Of a stretch of DNA of 64,000 nt, positions 9,604 through 19,733 are shown piece after piece (position 1 is the first letter of the stretch; each line of letters starts with the position of its first letter). The stretch covers positions 248,001-312,000 of the forward strand of contig CP050848.1 of assembly GCA_014873095.1 (NCBI GenBank), written 5' to 3'. The stretch comes from Planctomycetales bacterium ZRK34. GTDB lineage: Bacteria; Planctomycetota; Phycisphaerae; Phycisphaerales; Zrk34. The notes below the pieces were generated by a model. It ran no database searches. It worked only from the letters and a program-made list of their open reading frames with translations, and was not told the origin of the DNA. Position numbers and translations under genes: made by a program.

Positions 9604-9980
9604 TGGAGCCGGGGGGAATCGAACCCCCGTCCCGTGACAGTCAGCATGACGCTTCTACACGTGTATTCGCTGATTTAATCTCGATCGTTCAGTCTGCCAG
9701 CGACAGCATACCGGCGATCCAGTCGCAGTGTTTTTTAATCCGCGGGCGCTGTGACGCCGCCGTTGGACGATCCCGAATACCTTGCACGCTCAGCCGCGCT
9801 CGGGATGACTTGGCTGAGCATGTGACTGCTATTACGCAGCCAGGCGGGCCGGCGCGAAGCCGATCCGACCAGCGACAGAGTCGTTGGCATTTATGGTTTT
9901 GTACGCTGTTTTACGAGGCCTGCGTACACCTCGACGCGCCACGTCATACATCGCATGTCCGGTCGAAACCAGTCGGCCCC
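9604..9980 (-). ncRNA. ssrA: Transfer-messenger RNA (tmRNA)
   Basis: On the minus strand the RNA begins GGGGCCGACTGGTTTCGACC and ends GGGTTCGATTCCCCCCGGCTCCA. The termini pair as an alanine-type acceptor stem (GGGGCCG with CGGCTCC), and the T-loop GTTCGATTC is standard. CCA is not encoded after the discriminator A. The tag frame runs from 9888 down to 9835 and reads ANDSVAGRIGFAPARLAA, followed by TAA TAG. It starts with the common AND and ends with LAA, the ClpXP-recognised tail. At 18 codons it is longer than the 10-codon E. coli tag. tmRNA with SmpB rescues stalled ribosomes and marks the product for degradation. A TACAAT box about 30 bases upstream may be its -10. Confidence 0.95.
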
Positions 9981-10060
9981 AGTTGTCAAAGATCAACGGC
10001 GTTTATTGTAGCCGGGTTACGCAGGGTTTCTACGTCAGGCCGAATATGAATGTTCGCCGG

Positions 10061-12883
10061 TCAACGGGCCATGGCCCGCAGGCGTCGGATCAGCACACCG
10101 GGGGATGTTTCGAGCGCCCCGCCGAACACGATGGCCGCCGGCTGCTCGGCATCGAGAGTTTTGCCGGCCGTCATGGGCAGATTCACCTCGCGGAAAGCGT
10201 CGGCATGCTGGCTGCCGTGTTCATTGAGCCAGAAGTAGGCGCGGAAGTCATCCGCATCAAATCCCGTGATGCCGTATTGCAAATTCACCTTTTCATCACA
10301 CCAGATCGCCAATGGTTTGAGATAGTAATTGGTCGGCACACGCGGCTTGTCGCCGGCGGCGCTTCCGCCGAGTTTCGACGGCATGCGATGGTAATAGCTG
10401 ACCAGCGTCCACGGGCGCTCGTCCGTGCTCGTGATCGAAACACATCGCGCGGTGAAGTACGGCTGGCCGGGTGAAATCACAAACTGCCAGACGCACTGAA
10501 ACATGAACCCATGTCCCGACTGGCCGCGATCAAAGCTCATCGTCACGACCGCATCGTCGCCCTGGCGTTCGACCTTCACATCGGTGACGCGCTGCGGCAT
10601 GACCCACTGATCGCCGGCGGCGGTCTGCTGATGCATCATCGGCCCGAATTCACCGAGCAGTTGATCGCCGATTGACACCCGCTGCCACGCGAGTCCGACC
10701 TCGCCCTGCCGCTGCAGTTTCAACACGCCGTTGTCGATCGTCAGATCAAGCCCCTGCTGTTGCACCTGCACGGAGGCATCGGCCTTGGTTGCAAGCGCCA
10801 CATGCGCATCGCTCGCCGGCTCGGCAGGTGGCGTCCACGCGGGAGCGACACCGCTGGCGTGAATGTCGTACGCCTTGTGGTTGAGCTCGGTGAACATCTG
10901 CGTGATCGGGCCATAGGGCTCGTCGGACTCGCTGACCAGGCCGTAGTTGCTGTCTTCCGGGAAAGTCGACGAGATGCCGAGCGCCGGCTCATCGGCCCAC
11001 ATGAAATAGTTGAACCCGACCATGTACGGCAGTTTCATCATGAGCTGCGCCATGGCGCGCGTGGCGGCGGCACGTTGCACCTGATTATCGACGCGCATGC
11101 CCGCCCCGTGCACCGACGGCAACGGGCGGCCGGTGCTGTCAACAGCATCGAGCGCCGGGAAACTCCACTCGGTGATGACAATCGGCCGGCCGGTTCGCCT
11201 GTGAATCTCCGCCCACTGTTCTTCGACGCCTTCGACCTCGCCGGTCTGTAGATCGACGCGCGGGTAGTTGTTGATCGTGAACACATCGACGTACTGGCCG
11301 GCGATGTCGAGCACCGGGTCGGGCGTCTGACCGGCGAAGCGACAGCCGAAGATCATGTGGTTCGGATCGGCCTTGCGAATGGCGGCGAACGACACGGCAA
11401 AGTACCGCTCGGCACACATCCGCACATACGCATCGACATCGCGCTCGGCCGCCTCGGACATCGCTTTGGACAGTTCGATCGTCCCGCCAAGTTCATCGAG
11501 ACTTTTCAGCGATGTGCCCCACGCCTGATTGAATGAATCGACACTCGCATGGTGCTCGCGGAGCATCTTCATCGCGGCGCTGCGAGCCGGATTGTCGGCC
11601 GGCAGCGACATCGCCCAGGCCAGCAGGCTCCAGCGGCCGTCCTTGCCGTACCACTGCAGTTCGTTGTCGATGAAGTAGCCGATCAGCCACGGGTCGTTTT
11701 TCTGCGGGGTGCAGTGCAGCTTGGCCTGCAAGTCGCACCATCGCTCCCATCGCGGATCGAACACATTTGGGAATCCGGTCCACGTGCCGCGCGGCACCAG
11801 CGGGTGGGACCACGCGAAGTTGGTGCCGAAGGCGAGAAAATCCATGTGGGCGACGGCCTTGTGCAGCACCGACTTGCTCGGATTGGCACCGACGGTGTTG
11901 AACCCCCACGCTTCGAGGCGCTCGAGCGTCGCCTGTGCCCAGGCGTCTTCATCGCCGGCATACTTCTTTTCGACAAAGCGGTGATACGGGGCGTAGCCGA
12001 GCTTCTCGCACCAGTGGGTTCGGTAGTTGGTGTGGTCGACACCGAGGTTGAAAAAGCGCTGGCCCTTGGGCGTGGTCAACCACCATTTGCCTTCGTGTTG
12101 TGCCACGCCGAAAAAGCCCGTCGCCGGCGCGATCGGCTCGCCCTGGCCCTGTACCGTACACGGGGGATATTCAGTCACGACCGCGTCGATCTGCACCGGC
12201 TGCTCGACTGTCGCGCTGGCATCGTCGAAAGCCGACCGCGTGCCGTTGGCCGCCAGCGCCGGACGACCGCTGGTGACCGCTTCGCCGTCGAAGCGATAGG
12301 CGATCTCCGCGCAGAGCGTACCGTCGAGTTCGCTGACCGTGCCGCGGATGCCCTGCTCGTCGACTGCGAGCACAAGGCGGTAGGGATGATCGTACTGCCA
12401 GTTGAAGCCACCGCCCTTGTGAGCGGTATTCGTGAGGCGGGTTTTGTTCTGAGTCTGAGCGAGCCAGACACCGTTGTGCATCTCGGCGAGTTCGACAAAA
12501 TGCCGCTTGCCGTTTTTCTCGGGTGACTCGACGAGCGTGAGGTGCCAGTAGTTATCGTTGTCGAATCGCAAGGCGAGGCCGGCCATGGGCCAGTCGGTTT
12601 CGCCGACGCGCTTTTCAATGGTGACGGTGGCTTCAAAATGAACGCGGCGCCCGGCCGGTGCCGCCTGCCAGACGGCGTAGCTTTTCCAGTTGTCATCCAC
12701 GACGTAGCGGCCGTCGTGGATGGCCCACTCGACACCGGTCGGCGACCAGATCGGCTCGCCGAAGCTATCGGCCGGATAAGCATCGAAGTTGTCCGTTCCC
12801 TGCCATGCGAAGGCGACGGACGCCATCGTCATCATCAGCATCATGGCCAGGAACGGAGCCTGCGGGCGGGTGCGGTGGCGCAT
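10061..12883 (-). CDS. Secreted agarase-like (GH50-like) glycoside hydrolase
   Basis: The 940-residue protein starts at MRHRTRPQAPFLAMMLMMTM, a signal peptide ending AFA-WQ; a start at 12934 would add 17 arginine- and tyrosine-rich residues. Residues about 35-200 form a jelly-roll domain. The catalytic TIM-barrel (about 235-660) opens with KWWLTTPKGQRFFNLGVDHT. It holds two candidate acids: E408 in GYFIDNELQW (acid/base) and E572 in VITEWSFPALD (nucleophile). This arrangement recalls GH50/GH42-like beta-agarases of clan A; the substrate is inferred. A C-terminal sandwich domain follows. The nearest promoter region is shared with divergent ispD. Confidence 0.75.
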   Translation of the reverse strand: MRHRTRPQAPFLAMMLMMTMASVAFAWQGTDNFDAYPADSFGEPIWSPTGVEWAIHDGRYVVDDNWKSYAVWQAAPAGRRVHFEATVTIEKRVGETDWPMAGLALRFDNDNYWHLTLVESPEKNGKRHFVELAEMHNGVWLAQTQNKTRLTNTAHKGGGFNWQYDHPYRLVLAVDEQGIRGTVSELDGTLCAEIAYRFDGEAVTSGRPALAANGTRSAFDDASATVEQPVQIDAVVTEYPPCTVQGQGEPIAPATGFFGVAQHEGKWWLTTPKGQRFFNLGVDHTNYRTHWCEKLGYAPYHRFVEKKYAGDEDAWAQATLERLEAWGFNTVGANPSKSVLHKAVAHMDFLAFGTNFAWSHPLVPRGTWTGFPNVFDPRWERWCDLQAKLHCTPQKNDPWLIGYFIDNELQWYGKDGRWSLLAWAMSLPADNPARSAAMKMLREHHASVDSFNQAWGTSLKSLDELGGTIELSKAMSEAAERDVDAYVRMCAERYFAVSFAAIRKADPNHMIFGCRFAGQTPDPVLDIAGQYVDVFTINNYPRVDLQTGEVEGVEEQWAEIHRRTGRPIVITEWSFPALDAVDSTGRPLPSVHGAGMRVDNQVQRAAATRAMAQLMMKLPYMVGFNYFMWADEPALGISSTFPEDSNYGLVSESDEPYGPITQMFTELNHKAYDIHASGVAPAWTPPAEPASDAHVALATKADASVQVQQQGLDLTIDNGVLKLQRQGEVGLAWQRVSIGDQLLGEFGPMMHQQTAAGDQWVMPQRVTDVKVERQGDDAVVTMSFDRGQSGHGFMFQCVWQFVISPGQPYFTARCVSITSTDERPWTLVSYYHRMPSKLGGSAAGDKPRVPTNYYLKPLAIWCDEKVNLQYGITGFDADDFRAYFWLNEHGSQHADAFREVNLPMTAGKTLDAEQPAAIVFGGALETSPGVLIRRLRAMAR

Positions 12884-12993
12884 GCCGAGTCTCCGTGACG
12901 GGGGGTATGGTCTATAGTATAGTTCACGACCCACGTGGCTGACACCGCAACCGATTCCGAGAACCCCCGGAAGAAACCCCGGATATCACCACC

Positions 12994-13836
12994 ATGAAAA
13001 TTGCCGTGATACTCCCCGCCGCCGGCCGGTCGCGCCGCTTCGCCTCGGCCGGCTCCAAGCTCGAAGCTTCGCTGTCCGGGCGGGCCGTGATGCTCCGGGC
13101 CGTCGAACTGTTCAGCGGGCGCGCCGCCGTCGAGCAGATCATCATCGCCGCCCCGCCGGATGAGATGGACACCTTCAAATTCAAATGGGGCGACAAGCTC
13201 GGCCTGCTCGGCGGAACCATCGTCGCCGGCGGCACCGTCGAACGCTGGGAAACCGTCCGCAACGCGCTGGCCGCCCTCAATGACGACATCACCCACGTCG
13301 CCGTTCACGACGCCGCCCGCCCGGTGACCGATCCGGCGATGATCGATCGCGTATTCGAAGCGGCCGAGAAACACGACGCGGTGATTCCCGCCGTGCAGGT
13401 TTCGTCGACGCTGAAGCGCATCGACGCCGAGCCGCTGCCGGATGAGCAGGAAGCCGACCCGCTGGACGCCATCCTCGGATCGGCCGGCAAGAAGACGCTC
13501 GACGCTTACCGCGTGGTCGAAACCGTGCCGCGTGACGGCTTGTGGATGGTGCAGACCCCGCAGATGTTCGATCGCAAACTGCTGCAGCGGGCCTACGACC
13601 AGATCGAGTCGGGCCAGGTCGACGCCTCAAACATCACCGACGACGCCGGCCTCATCGAGGCGCTCGGCGAACAAGTCGTCGCCGTCAACGGTGACGCCCT
13701 GAACGTGAAAATCACCGTGCCCGAAGACCTCAAATTCGCCGAGATGGTTCAGTCGCTGCGCACCGGCCAAGCCGCCTGCGACGCGCTCGGCCCCAAGCGC
13801 AAACACGCCACCTGGGCCGAGATGGACGACGATTGA
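12994..13836 (+). CDS. ispD: 2-C-methyl-D-erythritol 4-phosphate cytidylyltransferase
   Basis: IspD joins CTP and methylerythritol phosphate in the MEP pathway for isoprenoids. The 280-residue protein has the nucleotide-binding N-terminus ILPAAGRSRRF (the usual PAAGxGxRM), GGTVERWETVRNAL, VHDAARPV (family signature), TPQMF and ITDDAGLIEALG, and the C-terminal NVKITVPEDL. Compared with typical IspD of about 230 residues it carries an insert near 145-170 (PLPDEQEADPLDAILGSAGKK) and a short tail. The lysine-rich pattern in SKLEASLSGRAVM differs from the common PKQYL but keeps the position of the substrate lysine. Confidence 0.93.
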   Translation: MKIAVILPAAGRSRRFASAGSKLEASLSGRAVMLRAVELFSGRAAVEQIIIAAPPDEMDTFKFKWGDKLGLLGGTIVAGGTVERWETVRNALAALNDDITHVAVHDAARPVTDPAMIDRVFEAAEKHDAVIPAVQVSSTLKRIDAEPLPDEQEADPLDAILGSAGKKTLDAYRVVETVPRDGLWMVQTPQMFDRKLLQRAYDQIESGQVDASNITDDAGLIEALGEQVVAVNGDALNVKITVPEDLKFAEMVQSLRTGQAACDALGPKRKHATWAEMDDD

Positions 13837-13857
13837 ATCTGAATTTCTAGAAGAGTT

Positions 13858-13951
13858 AACCACAGAGGGCACAGAGAACACAGAGTAAAACACAGAAATA
13901 GAGAGTTATTTTATTGTCTTTCTCTCTGTGTTCTCTGTGCCCTCTGTGGTT
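13858..13951. repeat. 28-base perfect inverted repeat between convergent genes
   Basis: The arms 13858-13885 (AACCACAGAGGGCACAGAGA...) and 13924-13951 are exact reverse complements, separated by 38 AT-rich bases. The hairpin lies between convergent ispD and the oxidoreductase gene and may end transcription from both sides. Sequences of this ACCACAGAGGGCACAGAG type recur between genes of many planctomycetes. Confidence 0.85.
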
Positions 13952-14000
13952 CATTTCTTTGTTTTCTTCGCGTCTTCGCGCCTTGGCGAGAGGCCCGCCG

Positions 14001-15134
14001 TCACGCCTTCGCCTTGGCGCTCGCCAGTGTGAATTCAGGCAGCTTCACGATCGCGCCGCCCTGCGTCGCTGACTCGTGGGCGCAGATGCCCACGCAGGTC
14101 CAGTTCGCCGCCTGTACCGCGTTCGGCCACGGGTCGCGATCTTCCAGCAATGCGCTGACCATCTCGTGAACCATGTGCGGGTGCGATCCGCCGTGCCCGC
14201 CGCCCTGCACGAATGAAAGGTGGCTCGCATCTTCGATCGATTGGGTGAACTTTCCGATGGGCTCCGGCAGCAGGTGGGCAAAGTCCGGCGTGTCGACCCG
14301 CTGCGGAATCTCCGGCTCCGGCTTCTTGGCGGTATGAATCACATGCGACTCGCCCTCGACCAGCGCCCACTCAAAACTCTTCTTCGTGCCGTACACATCG
14401 AAGCTCTCGCGGTACTGCCTCGCCGTGTCGTAAAGAAACCGCCAGATATGCGCCGCCACGTCCGATTCGGCGATCTGAATATGGCATGACTCAACAGCGA
14501 ACCGGTTGCCCGACTTCTGCTGAATGTCGTCACGCACCGTGCCCGACCCGAAGCACGACACGTACTCCGCCCGGCCGTCGACGAGCCCGAGCACGGGGCT
14601 GACCACGTGCGTGGCATAGTGCATCGGAATCATCTTCTCCCAGTAGTCCGGCCAGCCGTCCATGTCCTGCGGATGCGAAGCGGCCATGTATTGAATCTTG
14701 CCGAGTTCGCCCTTCTGATACATGTCCTTGATGAACAGAAATTCGCGGCTGTACACGACCGTCTCGGCCATCATGTACTTGAGGCCGGTCTGCTCGACGA
14801 GCTGGCAGATCTGCTCGCATTCCTCGATCGTCGTCGCCATCGGCACGGTGCACATCACGTGTTTGCCGGCCAGCAGGGCCTGAATGCTCATCGACCCGTG
14901 ATCGGGAATCGGCGAATTGATGTGAACGAAATCGACCTCCTCGTCGGCGAGTACATCCTCGTAGCTGGTGTATCGTTTGGCGATGCCGAAGTGGTCGCCG
15001 ATCTTGTCCATCTTCTCGGCGTTGCGCTGACAGATGGCGACGATGTTCGCATTCGGGTGGGCCTGGTAGATCGGAATAAACTCGGCGCCGAATCCAAGCC
15101 CGACGATCGCGACGTTGACTTGCTGACTGGACAT
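14001..15134 (-). CDS. Gfo/Idh/MocA-family oxidoreductase
   Basis: The 377-residue protein has the N-terminal Rossmann motif VAIVGLGFGAEFIP and the family's second strand VAICQRNAEKMDKI. EDVLADEEVDFVHINSPIPDHGSMSIQALLAGKHVMCTVPMATTIEEC is the typical conserved stretch; the usual EKP is CTVP here, so the catalytic-loop lysine is missing or shifted. A C-terminal alpha/beta domain follows. Such enzymes oxidise sugars or inositols with NAD(P). No signal peptide is seen, so it is cytoplasmic. It is the last gene of a minus-strand run, 30 bases after the FG-GAP/PVC gene, suggesting sugar catabolism downstream of the secreted proteins. Confidence 0.88.
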   Translation of the reverse strand: MSSQQVNVAIVGLGFGAEFIPIYQAHPNANIVAICQRNAEKMDKIGDHFGIAKRYTSYEDVLADEEVDFVHINSPIPDHGSMSIQALLAGKHVMCTVPMATTIEECEQICQLVEQTGLKYMMAETVVYSREFLFIKDMYQKGELGKIQYMAASHPQDMDGWPDYWEKMIPMHYATHVVSPVLGLVDGRAEYVSCFGSGTVRDDIQQKSGNRFAVESCHIQIAESDVAAHIWRFLYDTARQYRESFDVYGTKKSFEWALVEGESHVIHTAKKPEPEIPQRVDTPDFAHLLPEPIGKFTQSIEDASHLSFVQGGGHGGSHPHMVHEMVSALLEDRDPWPNAVQAANWTCVGICAHESATQGGAIVKLPEFTLASAKAKA

Positions 15135-15164
15135 GATGTGACCTCTCGTGTGTTTCCCGTGGTT

Positions 15165-18100
15165 TTACTTGGCCGGCGAGAGCCGAAGATAATCGATGGC
15201 GAACATGTAAGCCTTGGCAGCCTGCTCGTTGGCCCCGACGATGCGAACGCCCAGCGTCGAATCGGGTTTCAACTCGTGAATGCCCAGCGAAATCGGGCCG
15301 GTGTTGACCACATCGCTGCGGTCGCCGGTGCGGGCGTTGAACAGGTCGATCGGCTTGCCGACCGCCTTGCCGTCGATGAGCAATTGGACGATACCGTAGT
15401 CGTGGGCACGCGTCAGAGCGACAATGACCTCGTACCGCCCTGACTTCTCAACGGGCAGCGCGAGCGTCAGTTGATCATTCGGCCGGGCGCCGGTCCACCA
15501 TAGATGTACATCCCCCGACCAGTGGTCCCCGCTGAAACCGCCCATGTTCTGCGGGCGCACGTTGCCGGCCGTCGCTTTGACCACCTTCAACGCATCGCCT
15601 TCGATCGGTGGGGCCGCGCCAGGCAATGTCACCTGATGCGGGCTGGCCAGGTAAGCGACCAGGTCGCGCACATCCGAATCCTGCATCGTCGCCAGCAGCC
15701 CCTGCGGCATCATCGACATCGGCATCACCTGCTGCGAGGCGATCTCGTCACGCGGCACGACGACGCGCTCCGTCGCCGTCTGCAGCGTGATGCCCGTATC
15801 GGTTTGCCCACGAATCATGCCCGACACGGCTCGCCCGTCCTTCATGGCGATCACGACGAGCTGGTAATCACGGCCGATCGTGGCATTGGGGTCGACGACG
15901 TTTTCGAGCAGGTAGTCGAGGTCGGCGCGGTTGGAGCCGGTCAGGTCAGGGCCGATGCTGCCGCCTTCGCCGTAGAGCGTGTGACAGGCGGCGCAGAGGT
16001 TGTTGAACATGACGCGCCCGTGGTGAACATCGGCGGTTTTCATGTACGCCGAGTTGAGCGTCTGTTTCCACTTGGCGATCTGCTGGCGCGTGTCGGCGGA
16101 AAGATCACGAATCTTGCCCCAGTGCTTGTCGATGAGTGCGTTCAGCGAATCATCCTTGAACGCCAGCATCTGCCGCACAGCAAACAGCGGCACATCCGCC
16201 CGCTGAACCCTGCCCTCGCCGACCGCCCGCATCAGCGTCGCCGCGTAGCTCGGTCGTGTGCTGAGCGTTGCCACCGCAGCCTGCTTCTGCTCGTCGGTGA
16301 ACTGCTTGTAATGTTTCAGTATCGCCGCCGGCGCATCGGCATATTCCGCCACGGCCAATCCCTGCAGCGCCTTATGCCGCAGTGCCGGCTCGTCGAGCAC
16401 CGACACGAACGTCGACATCGCCTCAGCGTCCGCACCCGCGATCAGAATGTCCATCGCCGCCAGTCGCTGCTCCTTGGTCGCTTTGCCATCCGCAACGATC
16501 TTCCGCAACAACGGAAAAGCCCGCTGGTCGCCGAATCGCACCGCCAGAAATTGCGCATCATCACGAACCTGTGCATCCTCGCTGACGCTGAGCCGGGGGT
16601 ACACCGTGTCCCATCCCGCGGGCATCGCCGCGCGCGGTCGATCCGCCATCGCTTTTCGCATCTCGGCGAGCATCCACTTCAGCGTCGCCTGATCCGAGGT
16701 CTTTTCCAACCGCTGAACCAGCGGCCCCATCGTCCGCTCCTGCGATGCGGCCCGACGCACGATGTACTGACGAACCGTCGGCAGCCTGCACCCATCGATC
16801 AACCCGATCGCCCGTGTGGGGTCCGCTTTCACCAGCGGCTCGACGCCATACCAAACCAGCAGCGGAATATTCGCATCGCCGGCATCTTCGCTGCGCGTTA
16901 TCAGTCCCGATGCAAGTTCCCACCGCTGCTGGATCGGCAGACGCCCCATCACCGACGCCAGGTAACGCCGCACCACCACCGACGGGTCGCGCTGCGCCAT
17001 CGCGACGATCTTCTGATGCTCCGTGGGTGACAACTCGCCGTCTTCTGCCGACAGTCCGATCGCCCAGGCGCGAACATATTCATCAGCATCGTCCAACAGC
17101 CGCAGCGTCAGTGCCTCGTCGAACCCCCCGGTCACGTGCAGCGCCCACATCGCACGCAGCCGCCGGCCGGTGTCTTTCTGCTCATCGAGCAGTTTGATCA
17201 AGGCGGGTCGCACCTCGCCGCTGAGTTGACCCGCCGCGAAGCGCTGCATCAGTATCCGCCGGGCGGTGCGCACATACCAATCGTTGGCGTGCGTTTGAAG
17301 TTTCACGAGCTCGGCATCGGCCAACGATTCGAGGTCGACTTTGACCGGATCGACCTTGCCGTAGGTAATTTTGTACACGCGGCCGTTGGTGCGATCATGC
17401 GGGCGCTGCTGGTGGCAGGCGCGAGGGTCATACCAGTCGCTGACAAAGACGCCGCCGTCCGGCCCGTATCGAAGGTAAAGCCCGCGATACCACTTGTCGT
17501 TGGCGAGCATGAAGTCGGCGCCGTGCGATGCGGTGAAGGTCGACCCGCTGGGGGTCAGTACATCCATGTTGATGCGGTTGCCGTGGATGTTGTTCATGAA
17601 CAGCTTGCCGCGATACGCCTGCGGCCAGTTGTCGCCGAGGTAGATCATCGCGCCGGCGTGGGCGTGTCCGCCGCCGGCCTTGTCCATCGCATCGGTACCG
17701 AAGTCACGCATGCCGCCGGCGAAGTGGCTGTGGTCGGCGATCGTTTTGATGTCATCGTATGTGTACGGCTCGAAGTGCCGCCCCGCCTGCCGCTGATATC
17801 GCCCCCCGAGCGTGAGGTGATAACAATGCGGGATCACACACGCCGTGATGAAACACTGCCCGCGATCGTCGAAGTCGACGCCCCACGGGTTCGACGTGCC
17901 CTCGGCAAACACCTCGAAGCGATGCGTCACCGGGTGATAACGCCACACCCCCGCGTTCAGCGGTACACGCTGATCGTCCGCCGTGCCCGGCCGGCCCACG
18001 CGCGAATGGGTGAACACGCCGTGACAACCATACAGCCACCCGTCCGGCCCCCAGATGAAGCTGTTGAGCGTTTCGTGCGTGTCGTTATGGCCAAATCCGT

Positions 18101-19721
18101 CGAGCAGCACGGTCGGCTCGCCGTCGGGTTTGTCGTCGCCGTCACGATCGGGGATAAACAGCAGATTCGGCGGTGATCCGGCAAACACACCCCCGAAGCC
18201 GATCTCGATCCCGCTGACGAAGTTCAGCTTGTCGTAGAACATCGTCGACTTGTCGAAGTAACCATCGCCGTCGGTGTCTTCGTAGATCATGATGCGGTCA
18301 TGACCCGTCGGGGCCCAGTCGGGGTACGAATAGTTTTCCGCTACCCACAACCGGCCGCGTGCATCGATCGTGAACGCGATCGGCTGATGCACATCCGGCT
18401 CGCCGACGGCCAGCGTCGCTTCAAACCCCTTCGGCACGGTCATCCCCGCTGCGGTCTGCTGCGGGTTCTTGCCGACCGCCTTCATCGCCGGGTGATTCGC
18501 CCAGAACCATTCGCCGCGGCTGACGTTTCGCCGGGTGTGGCGATGCACGAAGACACCCTTCTTGTTGGCCACCACGATGTCGGGCAGATCATCGCCGTTG
18601 ACATCGCCGACGGTCACCTGCGTGCCGACGCCCGAGTCGTTGTCGATCGGTTGCGGGACGAATTCGACGCCGTCGTCGTGTCGCTGGAGGATGAACCCGT
18701 ACACCACCGCGGGATCGGCCGTGCCGGGGTCGTGCCCGTTGTGTGCCCACCAGCGTTTGCCGGTGACGAAATCGGTAAGCCCATCGCCGTTGAGATCCAC
18801 CGGCGCCAGGGCATGAAGCTGACTGAACGCCACGCCGAAGCGGTTGCCCGCCGGCGAGTCGGTCATGATGTCGTGACGCTGAAACGTGATTTGATCGCCG
18901 TCGCGTGTCTGTTCAAACCAGGCCAATCCGTAGGCATGTGCGTTCAGCGCGGTGACGACATCGTTGTCGCCGTCACCATCGACATCGAACACGAGCATCT
19001 GCGCCCCGCCGGCCCCGCTGAACTTGTATTCGTGATGCGCCCAGGGTGTTTTGCCATCCCAATCTGCCGGTTGGCGCCACCATCCGTTTTTTTCGAGCAG
19101 ATCGGTGCGACCATCGCCGTCGATATCGCCATAACCCAACCCATGTGTGAACCGCTGATAAGGTCCTTTCGGCGTCACCGCAGTAAATGTCCACGGCTGT
19201 GTCGGATCTTTCCCGGGCGAGGCGTAGCCGATCTTCCCCTCATGCATGCACACGATCTCGGGCTGCCCGTCGCCGGTCACATCCGCAAAGGTCGGCGATT
19301 CATTGTCGACCCCGTTGATCGCCACATGCACGGGCCAGTGCTGATCCAGCGCCGCCGGCCCGGGGTTGCGATACCACCGCGCTGCCTTACCCGGGAATCC
19401 GAGCACGAGCACATCGACGCGCCCGTCGCCGTCGATGTCGTGAGTAAACGCGATGAAGTTGTCGCTGTACCCCTTGCGGCCGAACGCCTTGGGCGGATAA
19501 ATTTCGTGCCGCTTTTCAAACTTCGGCCCGGCAAACCAGTACGGCCCGGCGATGATGTCCGCGTGGCCGTCGCCATCGATGTCTCCGACGGCGGCGCCTT
19601 CGGCATAAAACTGATCATCCAGCTTCTGCCGGTCAAACGCATCGAGCGTGTACTTCTGCGCCATCAGCGGACCGGCGGCCAGTAGACACCACGCCACGGC
19701 AACGATGATTGATCGAATCAA
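15165..19721 (-). CDS. FG-GAP/VCBS plus PVC-type beta-propeller, HEAT and cytochrome c protein
   Basis: This 1518-residue exported protein starts MIRSIIVAVAWCLLAAGPLMA. Residues about 25-400 carry FG-GAP/VCBS repeats (AVGDIDGDGHADIIAG, GDVNGDDLPDIVVAN), calcium-binding blades. Residues about 430-780 form the PVC-type dehydrogenase-like propeller (RGRLWVAENYSYPDW, DTDGDGYFDKSTMFYD). HEAT-like helices follow to about 1200. A c-type haem motif C1243-A-A-C-H1247 (NNLCAACHTLYGEGG) is next, with PMSMMPQGLL as the candidate distal methionine. A C-terminal sandwich domain ends it. It probably oxidises a carbohydrate and passes electrons through the haem. It is 12 bases downstream of the ThuA-PVC gene. 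Confidence 0.88.
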   Translation of the reverse strand: MIRSIIVAVAWCLLAAGPLMAQKYTLDAFDRQKLDDQFYAEGAAVGDIDGDGHADIIAGPYWFAGPKFEKRHEIYPPKAFGRKGYSDNFIAFTHDIDGDGRVDVLVLGFPGKAARWYRNPGPAALDQHWPVHVAINGVDNESPTFADVTGDGQPEIVCMHEGKIGYASPGKDPTQPWTFTAVTPKGPYQRFTHGLGYGDIDGDGRTDLLEKNGWWRQPADWDGKTPWAHHEYKFSGAGGAQMLVFDVDGDGDNDVVTALNAHAYGLAWFEQTRDGDQITFQRHDIMTDSPAGNRFGVAFSQLHALAPVDLNGDGLTDFVTGKRWWAHNGHDPGTADPAVVYGFILQRHDDGVEFVPQPIDNDSGVGTQVTVGDVNGDDLPDIVVANKKGVFVHRHTRRNVSRGEWFWANHPAMKAVGKNPQQTAAGMTVPKGFEATLAVGEPDVHQPIAFTIDARGRLWVAENYSYPDWAPTGHDRIMIYEDTDGDGYFDKSTMFYDKLNFVSGIEIGFGGVFAGSPPNLLFIPDRDGDDKPDGEPTVLLDGFGHNDTHETLNSFIWGPDGWLYGCHGVFTHSRVGRPGTADDQRVPLNAGVWRYHPVTHRFEVFAEGTSNPWGVDFDDRGQCFITACVIPHCYHLTLGGRYQRQAGRHFEPYTYDDIKTIADHSHFAGGMRDFGTDAMDKAGGGHAHAGAMIYLGDNWPQAYRGKLFMNNIHGNRINMDVLTPSGSTFTASHGADFMLANDKWYRGLYLRYGPDGGVFVSDWYDPRACHQQRPHDRTNGRVYKITYGKVDPVKVDLESLADAELVKLQTHANDWYVRTARRILMQRFAAGQLSGEVRPALIKLLDEQKDTGRRLRAMWALHVTGGFDEALTLRLLDDADEYVRAWAIGLSAEDGELSPTEHQKIVAMAQRDPSVVVRRYLASVMGRLPIQQRWELASGLITRSEDAGDANIPLLVWYGVEPLVKADPTRAIGLIDGCRLPTVRQYIVRRAASQERTMGPLVQRLEKTSDQATLKWMLAEMRKAMADRPRAAMPAGWDTVYPRLSVSEDAQVRDDAQFLAVRFGDQRAFPLLRKIVADGKATKEQRLAAMDILIAGADAEAMSTFVSVLDEPALRHKALQGLAVAEYADAPAAILKHYKQFTDEQKQAAVATLSTRPSYAATLMRAVGEGRVQRADVPLFAVRQMLAFKDDSLNALIDKHWGKIRDLSADTRQQIAKWKQTLNSAYMKTADVHHGRVMFNNLCAACHTLYGEGGSIGPDLTGSNRADLDYLLENVVDPNATIGRDYQLVVIAMKDGRAVSGMIRGQTDTGITLQTATERVVVPRDEIASQQVMPMSMMPQGLLATMQDSDVRDLVAYLASPHQVTLPGAAPPIEGDALKVVKATAGNVRPQNMGGFSGDHWSGDVHLWWTGARPNDQLTLALPVEKSGRYEVIVALTRAHDYGIVQLLIDGKAVGKPIDLFNARTGDRSDVVNTGPISLGIHELKPDSTLGVRIVGANEQAAKAYMFAIDYLRLSPAK

Positions 19722-19733
19722 AATCCGTCTCCA

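Noticed and set aside
9498..10049. Plus-strand frame of 183 residues near 9.5-10 kb
   Set aside because: It lies opposite the tmRNA, whose ends, T-loop and tag are clear; the frame has no protein character.
13858..13951. CRISPR-like repeat
   Set aside because: Only two arms in inverted orientation occur, with no spacer series; it is a single hairpin.
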